NCBI GenBank assembly: GCA_019203745.1
Contig: CP078104.1
Span: 1,958,501-2,022,500 of the forward strand
Direction: 5' to 3'
Source of the DNA: Chryseobacterium sp. E1
GTDB lineage: Bacteria > Bacteroidota > Bacteroidia > Flavobacteriales > Weeksellaceae
Length of the DNA: 64,000 bases
Both the position numbers and the translations under genes were made by a program. This document shows positions 1 to 9,723 of the stretch, piece after piece (positions within the stretch are counted from its first letter, which is position 1; each line of letters opens with the position of its first letter). Under the pieces are notes generated by a model. That model was not told the DNA's origin, did not search any database, and saw nothing but the letters and a program-made list of their open reading frames with translations.

Positions 1-1557
1 TAGTAGTAAGGCAGGGAGAAACCGCTTCTTGATCCGGAGATGGTCTGATAGTCGTATTTATAAAATTCCTGTCCGGCTAAAACATTGATATGGTGTTTTC
101 CGAACTTCTTGTCATAGGTCAGGATATTACTCGTTGTATAAGAAAGTGTTCTGGTATTGGATTTGGTCACAGACCCACCAATTTCTGTACCTTGCCCCAA
201 AAGCGGATTGGAGTAAAAATGTCCATTATAGTTAACAAGATCAACGGAAAAACTCGTTTTGAATTTTAACTCCGGTAAGAAAGTAAATTCCATGAATCCT
301 TTTCCTGAAAAGTTATCTTCTTTGTTTTCATTTTTATCCAACGGTAAAGATGCAGCCAGGTTTTGATTCTGAAGCGCACTGCTGGGTCTGTATTTTCCGA
401 AATCATAAATCTTGTTTCCGGCAGCGTCCAACACAAAAGATCCATCCGGATTTCTTTCATAATAAGGATAAAATGAAGGAACAACTCTCGCAGCCTGGAT
501 CACATTGCTGGCCTTGGAATCTGATGAGGTAGGAGCCTGCTGAACACTGTTGGTATAGTTCAGGTTTATACCAACGTTTAACCATTTTTTTACTTCCGAA
601 TTGATTTAACCTCGTATTGTATCTTTTAAATCCTGACTCAATAGCCATTCCTTTATCATCCAGATACCCAAGGGAAAAGAAATAATTGCTTTTTCACTTC
701 CGCCGCTGATATCAAGATCTACCTGGTTCCTTGAGGCTGTTCTCTGTAAAACATCTCTCCAGTCATCATTCCATAGCGGAGTTGCTCCCGGCAATAATTT
801 ACCATCCGTTCCTACCGGTTTTGAATACCCGGGACCATAAGGGTTTATTCCAAGCATTGAAACAAGGTTATCTGTAGCCATTTGTGAAGCCTGCTGGGAA
901 GATATTTTATCAGATCTATATCCGTTTCTCAGAGCTTCCCAATACAATTGAAAATATTGATCTGTGCTTACCTGCTCATAATCTTTTACCGCTCTACCCG
1001 AGAACCCCTGGCTGATGTTAAGGTTTACTTTTGCTTCTCCTTTTTCCCGGATTTTGTTGTAATGATAATAATTCCGTTGGCACCTCTTGAGCCATATAAA
1101 GCACCTTGCAGTAGCATCTTTCAAAACACTGATGGATTCAATATCACTAGGGCTTATAGCATTCAGATTTCCGTCAAAAGGAATTCCGTCCACTACATAT
1201 AACGGATCGCTGGAGGCACTTACCGAACCAATACCCTGATTCTGATCGTAGCAACGGCACCCGGTTGCCCTGAAGATGTCGTTGTCTGGATTCCCGGCAC
1301 CTGTCCTTCCAGGGCTTTGGTAATATTGGTTACAGGTCTGTTGTTAATTTTATCACTGGAAATGGTGGCTACTGAACCGGTATAGCTGTTTCTCTTTGCT
1401 TTTCCATAAGCTACAACGACAACTTCGTCAATCTCTTTTTCACGGAGTGTATCTTTTTCGGTTTGGAGACCTGTCCGTTTACACTCACAACACCTAAGAA
1501 AAATGCCGCAACCGGTGGGATCCAAATTTTAGAATTAAATAGATTTTTATTAATCAT
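1..1557 (-). CDS. SusC/RagA-family TonB-dependent outer-membrane receptor, partial, frameshifted
   Basis: Outer-membrane receptor that would import a nutrient using TonB energy. The window holds only the N-terminal part; the C-terminal barrel lies beyond position 1. The start is taken at 1557 (MINKNLFNS...), followed by a hydrophobic signal segment. After a frame break near 1485 comes the TonB box (IDEVVVVAYG), then plug-domain motifs typical of the family: NRPVTNITKALEGQVPG, DPLYVVDGIPFDG and SPSDIESISVLKDATA. Further breaks lie near 1237, 1112, 1040 and 620, and the family reading continues across each. No SusD is visible because the downstream side is outside the window. It is preceded by a SAM-I riboswitch, so its cargo may be linked to methionine or sulfur. 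Family assignment is firm; the substrate is inference. Confidence 0.85.
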
Positions 1558-1588
1558 AATCAATTTTATTTATCAAATATTAAAACTT

Positions 1589-1618
1589 TGCCCTTTGCAG
1601 AAAAGTCAGCAAAGGGCA
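1589..1618 (-). terminator. Possible expression-platform hairpin after the SAM riboswitch
   Basis: Perfect 10-bp inverted repeat (TGCCCTTTGC / GCAAAGGGCA) with a 10-nt loop. It lies between the riboswitch aptamer and the receptor start. On the minus strand it is followed by AAGTTTTAATATTT, a weak U-rich tract. It could be a transcription terminator controlled by the aptamer, or a structure acting on translation. The hairpin is seen; its role is inferred. Confidence 0.6.
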
Positions 1619-1641
1619 TCGATAAATACGATAAACCAAAT

Positions 1642-1736
1642 GCTTATTTTCCCTTTTACAGGCTGAATGTAACACCTTACCGTAGCAGGTTGTTAAGATT
1701 TCGCAGGGTCAGTTCCCTCCATCTTTCTTTATAAGC
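1642..1736 (-). promoter_or_regulatory. SAM-I (S-box) riboswitch
   Basis: Read on the minus strand, this leader matches the SAM-I aptamer. P1 is GCTTAT (1736-1731) pairing with ATAAGC (1647-1642). The core has AAAGAAAGATGGAGGGAACT, then GACCC, then CGAAATCTT with AACAACC, then GGTGTTACATTC. The P2 arms AAGAT/ATCTT pair, and GGA/CCC can form the usual core contacts. It sits between a consensus promoter and a SusC-type receptor, so S-adenosylmethionine probably represses that receptor. Recognised by eye; a covariance-model search was not run. Confidence 0.88.
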
Positions 1737-1754
1737 CGATCGAAATTATGTTTG

Positions 1755-1785
1755 CAAAGCTATAAATATTTAGTCTACAAAACAA
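1755..1785 (-). promoter_or_regulatory. Bacteroidota-type promoter for the riboswitch-receptor transcript
   Basis: On the minus strand there is TTG (1785-1783), a 20-bp spacer and TAGCTTTG (1762-1755). This matches the flavobacterial consensus TTG-N17-23-TAnnTTTG. The expected transcription start is near 1748, about 12 nt before the riboswitch P1 stem. Confidence 0.7.
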
Positions 1786-1792
1786 GTAGACT
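1772..1792. promoter_or_regulatory. Inverted repeat overlapping the -33 element (possible operator)
   Basis: AGTCTAC (1772-1778) and GTAGACT (1786-1792) form a perfect 7-bp dyad with a 7-bp centre. The dyad covers the -33 TTG of the receptor promoter, which is where a repressor could act. No binding protein can be named. Confidence 0.4.
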
Positions 1793-1984
1793 TATTTATT
1801 TTTTAATAGAAATTTTACAAAAATTAACATAATATTTTATTAAACCCTATTGAAACCAAGCATTTAAAGATTTAACATTTCCACAAGTATGATAAATATC
1901 ATTAAAAATAATTCAAAGACAGAAAATAAAAAACCTGGCTGATTTTTTTGACTTCTTATTAAAAAAACTTTTTAATTTTATAGT

Positions 1985-2392
1985 ATGAAAGTTTTGATTA
2001 TAAACGGACCTAACCTGAATCTTTTAGGCACCAGGGAACCTGAGATCTATGGAACTGTTTCCATGGAAAATTATTTGGAAACACTGAAGTCTGAGTTTCA
2101 TACTCATGAACTATCCTATTATCAGTCTAATATTGAAGGTGAGCTGATCAACAGGCTTCAGGAAGATGATTTTGATGCAGTGGTGATCAATCCGGGAGCT
2201 TTCACTCATTATTCTTATGCTATAGCCGATTGTTTGAAGAACATCAGAAAACCTAAGATTGAAGTTCACATCAGCAATATTTACAAAAGAGAAGAATTCA
2301 GACAGAAGTCTGTAACGGCAGCCTGTACAGATGCTGTCCTATCCGGGTTTGGAATGGATGGCTACAGATTGGCTATCTTCAGTTTAAAGTAA
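1985..2392 (+). CDS. aroQ: 3-dehydroquinate dehydratase, type II
   Basis: Catalyses trans-dehydration of 3-dehydroquinate to 3-dehydroshikimate, the third step of the shikimate pathway in the cytoplasm. The 135-residue protein has the normal length for type II enzymes. Visible motifs are the N-terminal NGPNLNLLGTREPEIYG with the catalytic Tyr22, the INPGAFTHYS segment (70-78), and IEVHISN followed by KREEFR, with the active-site His95 and Arg106. The frame is intact. It stands alone on the plus strand between two minus-strand units. A weak TTG (1948-1950) and TAATTTTA (1972-1979) lie just upstream and would give a very short leader. Confidence 0.96.
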   Translation: MKVLIINGPNLNLLGTREPEIYGTVSMENYLETLKSEFHTHELSYYQSNIEGELINRLQEDDFDAVVINPGAFTHYSYAIADCLKNIRKPKIEVHISNIYKREEFRQKSVTAACTDAVLSGFGMDGYRLAIFSLK

Positions 2393-2402
2393 GCCTAATG
2401 CT

Positions 2403-2420
2403 GAATCATCCTGATGATTC
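2403..2420 (+). repeat. Small perfect hairpin just after aroQ
   Basis: GAATCATC (2403-2410) and GATGATTC (2413-2420) are perfectly complementary with a 2-nt centre. No T-tract follows directly, so it may be an mRNA 3'-end stabiliser or chance. Confidence 0.4.
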
Positions 2421-2443
2421 ATGCAAAGTATAATATTTTTCCC

Positions 2444-2469
2444 GCAGATTTGACAGATTACGCAGATTT
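2444..2469. repeat. Intergenic repeat-like element (GCAGATTT units)
   Basis: A short run with the unit GCAGATTT repeated around CAGATTAC. From memory, similar AGATTACGCAGATTT-like strings are common between genes in Chryseobacterium and relatives. Only this copy was noticed in the window, so its dispersed nature is background knowledge rather than something shown here. Confidence 0.4.
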
Positions 2470-2504
2470 CTATTCTGGGAATGATTGCTGCGACAGGTAA
2501 ATAA

Positions 2505-2530
2505 AAAGCCTCATCTTTTGATGAGGCTTT
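2505..2530. terminator. Bidirectional rho-independent terminator between aroQ and pckA
   Basis: AAAGCCTCATC and GATGAGGCTTT form a perfect 11-bp stem with a TTTT loop, with A/T-rich ends on both sides. It lies between convergent aroQ (+) and pckA (-) and can serve both. Confidence 0.85.
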
Positions 2531-2551
2531 CCTGTATCTGTAAAAATCTTA

Positions 2552-4167
2552 TTAGATAGTTTGTTCCTGAAGTTGAGGACCTGAAGCGATTAATCTCTTC
2601 CCTTCTTCAGTATCGCAGTACTGCTCAAAGTTTTTGATATATCTTGAAGCAAGATCTTTTGCTTTTTCTTCCCATTCTGAAGCATCTGCATAAGTATCTC
2701 TAGGATCTAAAATACCTGTAGAAACATTTGGAAGTTCGGTAGGAATTTCAAGGTTCATGATTGGAACCTGGGTTTTAGGAGCATTGTCGATGGAACCGTC
2801 AATGATCGCATCGATGATCGCTCTTGTATCTTTCAGAGAGATTCTCTTACCTGTACCATTCCATCCTGTGTTTACCAAATAAGCTTTAGCTCCGTGTTCT
2901 TTCATTTTACCGATCAATGTTTTAGAATACATCGTTGGGTGTAATGTCAGGAACGCTTCACCAAATGCCGGAGAGAAAGAAGGCTGAGGCTCTGTAATTC
3001 CTCTTTCAGTACCTGCTAATTTAGAGGTATAACCGCAAAGGAAGTGGTATTGAGCCTGGTCTTCATTCAGGATAGAAACCGGAGGAAGTACTCGAATGCA
3101 TCCGCAGAAAGGTAAACAATTTTTTTAGCATGTCCTGCCTTAGAAGGCAATACAATTTTGTTGATATGATAGATTGGGTAAGAAACTCTGGTATTTTCAG
3201 TGATAGATCCGTCTGTGTAATCTGCTACTCCATTGTTCACAACAACGTTTTCAAGAAGTGCATCTCTCTTAATTGCAGCGAAGATATCCGGTTCTTTTTC
3301 TTCTGACAGGTCAATTACTTTAGCGTAACATCCTCCTTCGTAGTTGAATACTCCATTATTATCCCAACCGTGCTCATCATCTCCGATAAGGTATCTTTTC
3401 GGATCTGCAGATAAAGTAGTTTTTCCTGTTCCTGAAAGACCGAAGAATAGAGCTACATCACCTTTTTCCCCTACGTTGGCAGAGCAGTGCATTGAGGCCA
3501 TACCTTTTAATGGAAGGTAATAGTTCATCATAGCAAACATTCCTTTCTTCATCTCACCTCCGTACCATGTACCTCCGATGATCTGTAGTTTTTCAGTAAG
3601 GTTGAACATGATAAAGTTTTCAGAATTCAATCCCTGAGCTTCCCAGTTCGGGTTTGTTGTTTTAGAACCGTTGATTACTGTGAAATCAGGCTCTCCAAAG
3701 TTTTCAAGCTCATAATGAGAAGGACGGATAAACATGTTGGTAACAAAATGCGCCTGCCATGCTACTTCAACGATAAATCTTACTTTAAGTCTTGTATCTG
3801 CATTGGTTCCGCAGAATGTATCTACTACATAAATTTTCTTAGATTCAGCAAGCTGGTTCAGCACTAGTTCTTTACAAGACCCGAAAATTTCCGCTGTTGT
3901 AGGTAAGTTTACTTTACCATCCCAGAAAATTGTATCTCTTGTAACATCATCCTGAACAATATATCTGTCTTTAGGTGAACGACCTGTGAAAATTCCTGTT
4001 TTTACTGATACCGCGCCCGATTCCGTAAGTTCCGCTTTCTCAAACCCCTGATTTTCAGGAGAAACTTCAGCCTGGTATAATTCTTCATACGAAGGATTAT
4101 ACACTACTTCATAGTTTCCTTTAATCCCTAATTTCTCTAAATCCTGGATGATTTTAGTGTTTTTCAT
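2552..4167 (-). CDS. pckA: Phosphoenolpyruvate carboxykinase (ATP), one frameshift
   Basis: Converts oxaloacetate and ATP to phosphoenolpyruvate, ADP and CO2, the entry step of gluconeogenesis. The span corresponds to about 538 residues, the normal family length, and is one base short of a whole number of codons. Visible motifs are [12 protein letters not shown], the kinase-1a P-loop [14 protein letters not shown], and the metal-binding IGDDEHGWD. Near 3093 the frame breaks: adding one G restores [19 protein letters not shown], which then reads on into the C-terminal part (2552-2932, ending LQEQTI). The gene is single, facing aroQ, with a TATTTTTG -7 box at 4203-4210. Confidence 0.95.
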
Positions 4168-4202
4168 TTTACTTATATTTTCTATTTCTTTATTGTCTTC
4201 AA

Positions 4203-4210
4203 CAAAAATA
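4203..4210 (-). promoter_or_regulatory. Probable -7 box of pckA
   Basis: TATTTTTG on the minus strand, matching TAnnTTTG and about 36 nt upstream of the pckA start. No clear TTG -33 element is seen at the usual spacing. Confidence 0.45.
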
Positions 4211-4294
4211 ATATTAATTATTTGTTAAAGGTGGTTTAAATATACTGATATAAGTCAGAATGGCAAATAAAAAAACGGGATTGTAATTTACTGA

Positions 4295-5195
4295 TTATAA
4301 ATTAATTATATCTGACCATTCAAAAACGGTTGTAAAACCTTTCTCCCAAAAATAGTCTTTATAGCCCCCAAATTTGGCACTCATCACAAAATCTCCGCCC
4401 CATGCGCCCAAACTTTTGACAAATACAGGGCAGTCTGAGAATATTTTTTCTTTAACTGTAGGAATTTCAAGAAAATCAGCAATTTTCCGCTCATGAATCA
4501 TCAGTAATTCGGAAAAATTTTCCAATTCACTGCATAATAAAATTTTCTTTGTGATATCTGAAAATTCGTTCACCAGTTCCGGCGACTTCTTTTTCGACTT
4601 ATAAAACTGATTCCTTCCCGGCTGTCCTGCTTTTGATTTAAATGAATAAAAATTAATTCATTTTTAAAAGAAGGATTAAAATCTACCTTCTCATATTGAA
4701 TCTCAGGCTTACTCTGGAAAAGGACCGCAGATTTTTCTTTAGCCACGGCAATGTCATATCCACTCCCCCAAGACTGATTGTATTTAAATGAAAAGGATCA
4801 ATTTCTGCCCATTCAGCAAGGTTATTCATTAAAGTAGAACTGCTTCCCAGGCCATAATCTGCCGGAAACTGAAGGTTTGTTTTTAGATGATAGGTAAAAT
4901 CATTCTGGAATTTGATAGACGACAGCTGCTGAACATTTTTTAAAGTTTTCAGAATAAATTCAGCACCTGATGGAATATTGGTTTCAAGGATCTGCCAGTT
5001 TTTATAATCAATGACAGCTTTTAACCAGGGTTTATTTTGATGGAGCGCTTCCCAGAAAATTAAAGACCGGTGATCATTTTTTCTTCAAAAAAACTCTTGT
5101 CCCAGCCTGGTAGGTACCGCTAAGACAAGAGCTCCATCGATAGCGAAATATTCTGAAGTAAGCATAAGCTTGCCCGGTGAAAAAATCGCTTTCAT
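4295..5195 (-). CDS. GHMP kinase of the GYDIA family, frameshifted
   Basis: Small-molecule kinase of the GHMP superfamily, restricted to Bacteroidota as the GYDIA family; its substrate is not established to my knowledge. The start is at 5195 (MKAIFSPGKLMLTSEYF), with the superfamily N-terminal pattern PGKLMLTSEY, similar to mevalonate-type kinases. The central motif YGLGSSSTLMNNLAEW is the ATP-binding loop, and SGYDIAVAKEKSAV carries the family name motif. Breaks near 5090, 4762 (loss in a G run) and 4610 interrupt it. The final 92 residues are open at 4295-4573. It lies 12 bp downstream of fabD and is probably co-transcribed with it. Confidence 0.8.
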
Positions 5196-5207
5196 ATTTT
5201 TTCTTAA

Positions 5208-6083
5208 TTAGATTGCAGAAGCAGCTTCTACTGATCCGTCAATTTTTTTGATCAATCCCTGAAGGGTTTTTCCCGGTCCTACTTCTACGAAGTTTGATGC
5301 ACCGTCTTTAATCATATTTTGTACAGACTGCGTCCATTTTACAGGACCAGTAAGCTGATCGATCAGGTTTTGTTTGATCTCATCAGGGTTCGTTACTGCT
5401 GTAGTCGTGATATTCTGGTATACAGGAATGGTTGCTTTTCTGAATTTTGTTTTCTCGATAGCTGCCGCCAGTCTTTCCTGTGCCGGCTGCATCAAAGGAG
5501 AATGGAAAGCTCCGTTTACAGGCAATAATAATGCTCTTTTCGCTCCTGCTTCCTTCAGTTTTGCACATGCTTCTTCTACAGAAGCTGTTTCTCCTGAAAT
5601 TACCAATTGCCCCGGGCAGTTATAATTAGCCGGAACTACTATTCCACTGATCTGTGCACAGATTTCTTCAACCTTAGCATCTTCTAAACCTAAAATAGCT
5701 GCCATAGAACTTGGATTAGCATCACAAGCTGCCTGCATTGCCTTAGCTCTTTCTGATACCAGCTTCAGGCCATCATCAAATGATAAAACGCCATTGGCTA
5801 CCAATGCAGAAAATTCTCCTAAAGAGTGTCCTGCTACCATTTCAGCTCCAAGACCATTTACTGCTTTTAATGCTGCTACTGAATGTATAAATATTGAAGG
5901 CTGGGTAACCTCGGTTTTCTTAAGATCCGCATCCGTTCCGTTGAACATAATGGAAAGAATATCGAAACCTAAAATTTCATTGGCAGATTCCATCAGATCT
6001 TTAATATCTTTTCTAGAATCATACAATTCTTTTCCCATTCCTACGAACTGAGAACCCTGCCCTGGAAATACAAGTGCTTTCAT
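5208..6083 (-). CDS. fabD: Malonyl-CoA:ACP transacylase
   Basis: Transfers malonyl groups from CoA to acyl carrier protein, feeding type II fatty-acid elongation in the cytoplasm. The 291-residue protein is intact and of typical length. It begins with the conserved FPGQGSQFVGMG. It has the nucleophile motif GHSLGE (Ser87), the catalytic His194 in GAFHSPLM, and the C-terminal EVGPGKTLQGL. It is followed after 12 bp by the GYDIA-family kinase and preceded by a TATATTTG box at 6104-6111. Confidence 0.97.
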   Translation of the reverse strand: MKALVFPGQGSQFVGMGKELYDSRKDIKDLMESANEILGFDILSIMFNGTDADLKKTEVTQPSIFIHSVAALKAVNGLGAEMVAGHSLGEFSALVANGVLSFDDGLKLVSERAKAMQAACDANPSSMAAILGLEDAKVEEICAQISGIVVPANYNCPGQLVISGETASVEEACAKLKEAGAKRALLLPVNGAFHSPLMQPAQERLAAAIEKTKFRKATIPVYQNITTTAVTNPDEIKQNLIDQLTGPVKWTQSVQNMIKDGASNFVEVGPGKTLQGLIKKIDGSVEAASAI

Positions 6084-6103
6084 GTATTGAATTAAATATT
6101 ATG

Positions 6104-6111
6104 CAAATATA
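6104..6111 (-). promoter_or_regulatory. Probable -7 box of fabD
   Basis: TATATTTG on the minus strand, an exact TAnnTTTG match 21 nt before the fabD start codon. A -33 TTG is not obvious. Confidence 0.5.
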
Positions 6112-6153
6112 ACTATAATGTTAAGAAATATTCTTCTGGGAACTGTAAATCAT

Positions 6154-8087
6154 TTAAGGTACCAGTCTGATGACTCTGTATCCTGTATTGACATACGCTC
6201 CGTTAGCTTTTGATTTTACAAACTCAAATTTTGTTGCAAGCTGAGTCTGTACTTTATTCATCTGCTTAAAGATTTCTCCTTTTTATTTTCTCTCGTCAGC
6301 ATATCGTTTACCACATCAAATCCTACGATCGCATATTTTGGTGGTGTTTTGCAATATTTGGTTTTATAAGCTGCAAGGATTTCTTTTTCAAAATTACCTT
6401 CGGTATTGATCTTTCTGTCCATTAGATATACCAGACTTGCCTGGCTCAGATCATCCACTTTCTTTTCGAAAACGGGAGAATAGAACATACTGAAAGCTTT
6501 TACTCCCTGTACTTCTTTAGACAAAGCAATTACTTTATTGGCAAAAGCATCACCTGTACTATTATCATCATTAGCCAGGATAGCAATAACCGGGGCAGAC
6601 TGCCCTGTCATCATATTCTGGTCAAGCTGAATATCTGCCGGAGAATTCACGATGATTACTTCAGGATTTTTAACAGCTTTTTCAAGACCTGCTTTGATAT
6701 AGTTGGCATTTTCTTTTTAGAATCTGCCACTACATATATTTTCTGGTTAGAATATACTCCTTTTACTTCTTCTACGATTTTATCTGCGTAGGTCTGGTTG
6801 TTGGTTTCAACAATAATCAGATTGCTGTAGTTATATAATTCCGGAGTGTTGGCAAAAGGTGCCACAATCGGTATTTTTGATTTTTAGTAAAATCCAGAAC
6901 ATCAATTACATTCGACTTGAAGAACGGACCTATAATCAAATCCGTATTCTCAGGGTTAATCTGAGTCAGAGAGTTTTTGAATGAAGCTTCATTTCCTGAA
7001 TCTACAATTTTAATATCGAGTTTCTGGCCTCCTCTTGCATTTCTTTCAATAGCAAGCTTAGCTCCCGTCAGAAAGTCAAGAGCCATTCCTCTGTACTGGG
7101 TTTCGTTGGTGCTGTACCCAAAAGGAAGCATTAAGATCACACTCAATGCATCACCGTTTTTCTTACTATAGGCTGCATCCTGCTTTTTGATCTTTAAAAC
7201 CATGCCGGTTTTCAATCCTTTTGAAAGTTCGGGGTTCAATGCAATAAGCTCATCGATGCTTACCCCAAATTTATTGACAATAGAGAATACAGTATCTCCC
7301 TGCTGAACGGTATAAATTACATAATCGTCCCCAGCTGCAACATTGGATGCAGCTGATGATTTTTCGTTCCCTGAATCCATCTTTTCTTTTGGATTTGCAG
7401 GTTCAGTAACAGAATCTGTATTTGTATTTGATCTTTTGATTTTAATGGATTCGCCAGGCTTCAATCCTTTTTCTTCCAATCCCGGATTTAAAGCAAAAAG
7501 GTCCTGTTGACTGATTCCAAACTGTTTTGTAATTCTGTAATAATTATCTTTGGCCTGGATCACATATGTTTCTCCTTCTGCTGCCGGTGTAGCTGTTACT
7601 GGTTTTTCAACCGATGTTTCCACAGGTTTAGCAGTTGCCACTACAGTCTGCTGATCACCATATTTTTAATGCTTGCAAGAGGTAATGTAATCTCATCTCC
7701 GATTTTCATATGGGAATCCAGTTCAGGATTCAGTTTTCTTAAATCGGTTTCAGAAATACGGTACTGTTTTGTAATTCCATAGATCGTTTGCTTAGGCTGC
7801 AATACAATTTTACCTACTGCGGTTCCTGCTGTAGTATGTACCTTTTCAGCTACCGGAGTTTTGGTAACCGGAGCTGCCGCTTTATCTGATTTTATGGTTA
7901 AAACATCTCCGATAGCCAGCTTGCCATCTTTATGTTTTGGGTTTAGCTTCAGCAATTCATCTACAGTCATTCCATACTTTCTGGCAATGTTGTAAGGGTT
8001 ATCACCTTGTACAACCGTATGTGATTTCTGGGCTGAAACTCCCAAAACCATACATAAACTGGATAGAATAAAAAACCTCTTTATCAT
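6154..8087 (-). CDS. Secreted protein with four LysM domains and a PBP1-type periplasmic binding domain, frameshifted
   Basis: The N-terminal signal peptide (MIKRFFILSSLCMVLGVSAQ) is followed by four LysM repeats, each with the pattern I-x-x-K/R-Y/F-G-(hydrophobic)-x-L-x-x-LNP. These are recognisable at VVQGDNPYNIARKYG, KQTIYGITKQYRIS, NYYRITKQFGIS and QGDTVFSIVNKFGVS. The C-terminal half resembles type 1 periplasmic-binding/receptor-family ligand proteins (LPFGYSTNETQYRGMALDFLTGAKLA). Together these suggest a peptidoglycan-bound sensor or scaffold in the periplasm; no function is established. Breaks lie near 7665, 6880, 6715, 6652 and 6285. The reconstructed stop at 6154 follows YRVIRLVP, giving about 644 residues. 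Confidence 0.8.
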
Positions 8088-8125
8088 ATTCGATAATTAT
8101 AATTTACAAAAATACTTCTTTAAAA

Positions 8126-9711
8126 TTAAATGGCAACAATTATTAATTTGGAATCTTGAACCACCATCTCTTCCAAACAATTTTCAAGCCACGAATACCC
8201 ATAATCTGAAAAGAATACGCTAAAGTTATACACTCTTTCCTGCCAGGTTTTTGCGGGATGAACATCTAAAAACAGATTTTCAAGTCTTTCCAGCAATTCA
8301 TTCTGCTTTATTTTTTCCGCATGAAGTAATCTTTTCTTCATTCTTTTAAATGACTTCAACTGTCTTACTTCTTCTGCTTTCACCATATTTCCAAAAGACT
8401 TTTCGGTAGTTTCCGCAAGTGTTCTGAGTTCGGAAAAATTGCTGATCAACATATTTTCTTTGTCATCCAACGCTTTTAAAATGGTATTATCTTCTAAAAT
8501 CTTCTGATTGGTCAGGACCGTAAAGTTTTGGAAAAAACCCTCTATTTTAAGATCCAGTTTTTTAATCTTCCCTAACGTTTTTTCTTTCAGGAATAACATT
8601 GAATTCCTTGGAATAAGAATTGGAAAAGGAACGTTTATTTTTGAAAAATAATCTTTGAGTTCCAACCAATACATGATTTCGGCATTTCCTCCTATATAAG
8701 CCAGATTCGGAAGTATATTTTCCTGATATACCGGACGCATCAAGGCATTCGGACTGAATTTTTCAGGGTGATATTCCAGTTCTGTAAGCAGTTCTTCTTT
8801 TGTAAACTGAATATTTCTATCTACAATATTATATTTCTGACCATTCCAATCAATTCTGTCTCTGGTTTCGGAAAGGTAGAATAAATTGATTTCACGGGGA
8901 TTTACCTGTACTTTCCCATATTTATCCGTCAGAAAATCTACTTTCTCTTTGGATGCTTTTTGCAGACTGAAATCAAGAAGTTCATCTTTAAAGATAGACT
9001 TCATCTGGTTTTTAAGTTCTTTGGAATCTCCATCCAGAATCAAAAGTCCGAATTCAGAGAATAGACGGTTGACGAGAATTCTGATCGCCTGGGTCAAAGT
9101 ATTCCTGTCTTATAAGCTTCCTTCATCATTAAGATCAGCTCAGTCCCGAAAACAGAATCCTTGAATTCTTTTTCAAATTCCGAAATAAAATAAGTATCAC
9201 TGATCTCGATTCGTCCTACCGGTCCACCGGATTTTTCATTAGACTCGTAGTAATTATTTTCTGTTTTAAAGTGGTTGATCTCCGCAAAATCATGATCTTC
9301 TGAGGCCATCCAATAAACAGGAACGAAATTAAAGTCCGGGAAATATTCTTTCAGATAGGTACAGGTCTTGATGGTCTGTAAAATTTTATAGACAAAGAAA
9401 ACAGGCCCCGAAAACAGGTTCAACTGATGCCCTGTTGTAATGGTGAATGTATCGTGAAGTTTAAGATATTCCAGGTTTTCCTTCTGTTTCGAGGTAAGAT
9501 GAAGATCCGCAAGCTGACTGCTCAGCACATCAAACAATATTTCTCTCTTTTCTGAAGTAAAGGAATCTTTCTTCACCTGAATCTGCTGACGGAAATGTTC
9601 AACAGAGAATGTTGTATTTTCAAAACCCTCAATTTTCTGCTCCAGAAAATCTTTTACCAACTGAGGGATGCTTTCTATATCGTTGAATGATATTTTATTA
9701 ATTGTTTTCAA
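8126..9711 (-). CDS. bshC: Bacillithiol biosynthesis cysteine-adding enzyme, one frameshift
   Basis: Adds cysteine to glucosaminyl-malate, the last step in making bacillithiol, a low-molecular-weight thiol used for redox buffering. The span gives about 528 residues, as expected for BshC, and is one base short of a whole frame. Signature stretches are TITTGHQLNLFSGPVFFVYK and PVYWMASEDHDFAEINHF in the N-terminal Rossmann-like core. The second part (8126-9097) contains a long charged coiled-coil region around 8290-8520, also typical. The break is near 9098, where KEAYKTG joins the second frame. The gene lies 12 bp upstream of the putative porin stop; both are transcribed leftward. Confidence 0.92.
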
Positions 9712-9723
9712 CCTGTAAAGTTT

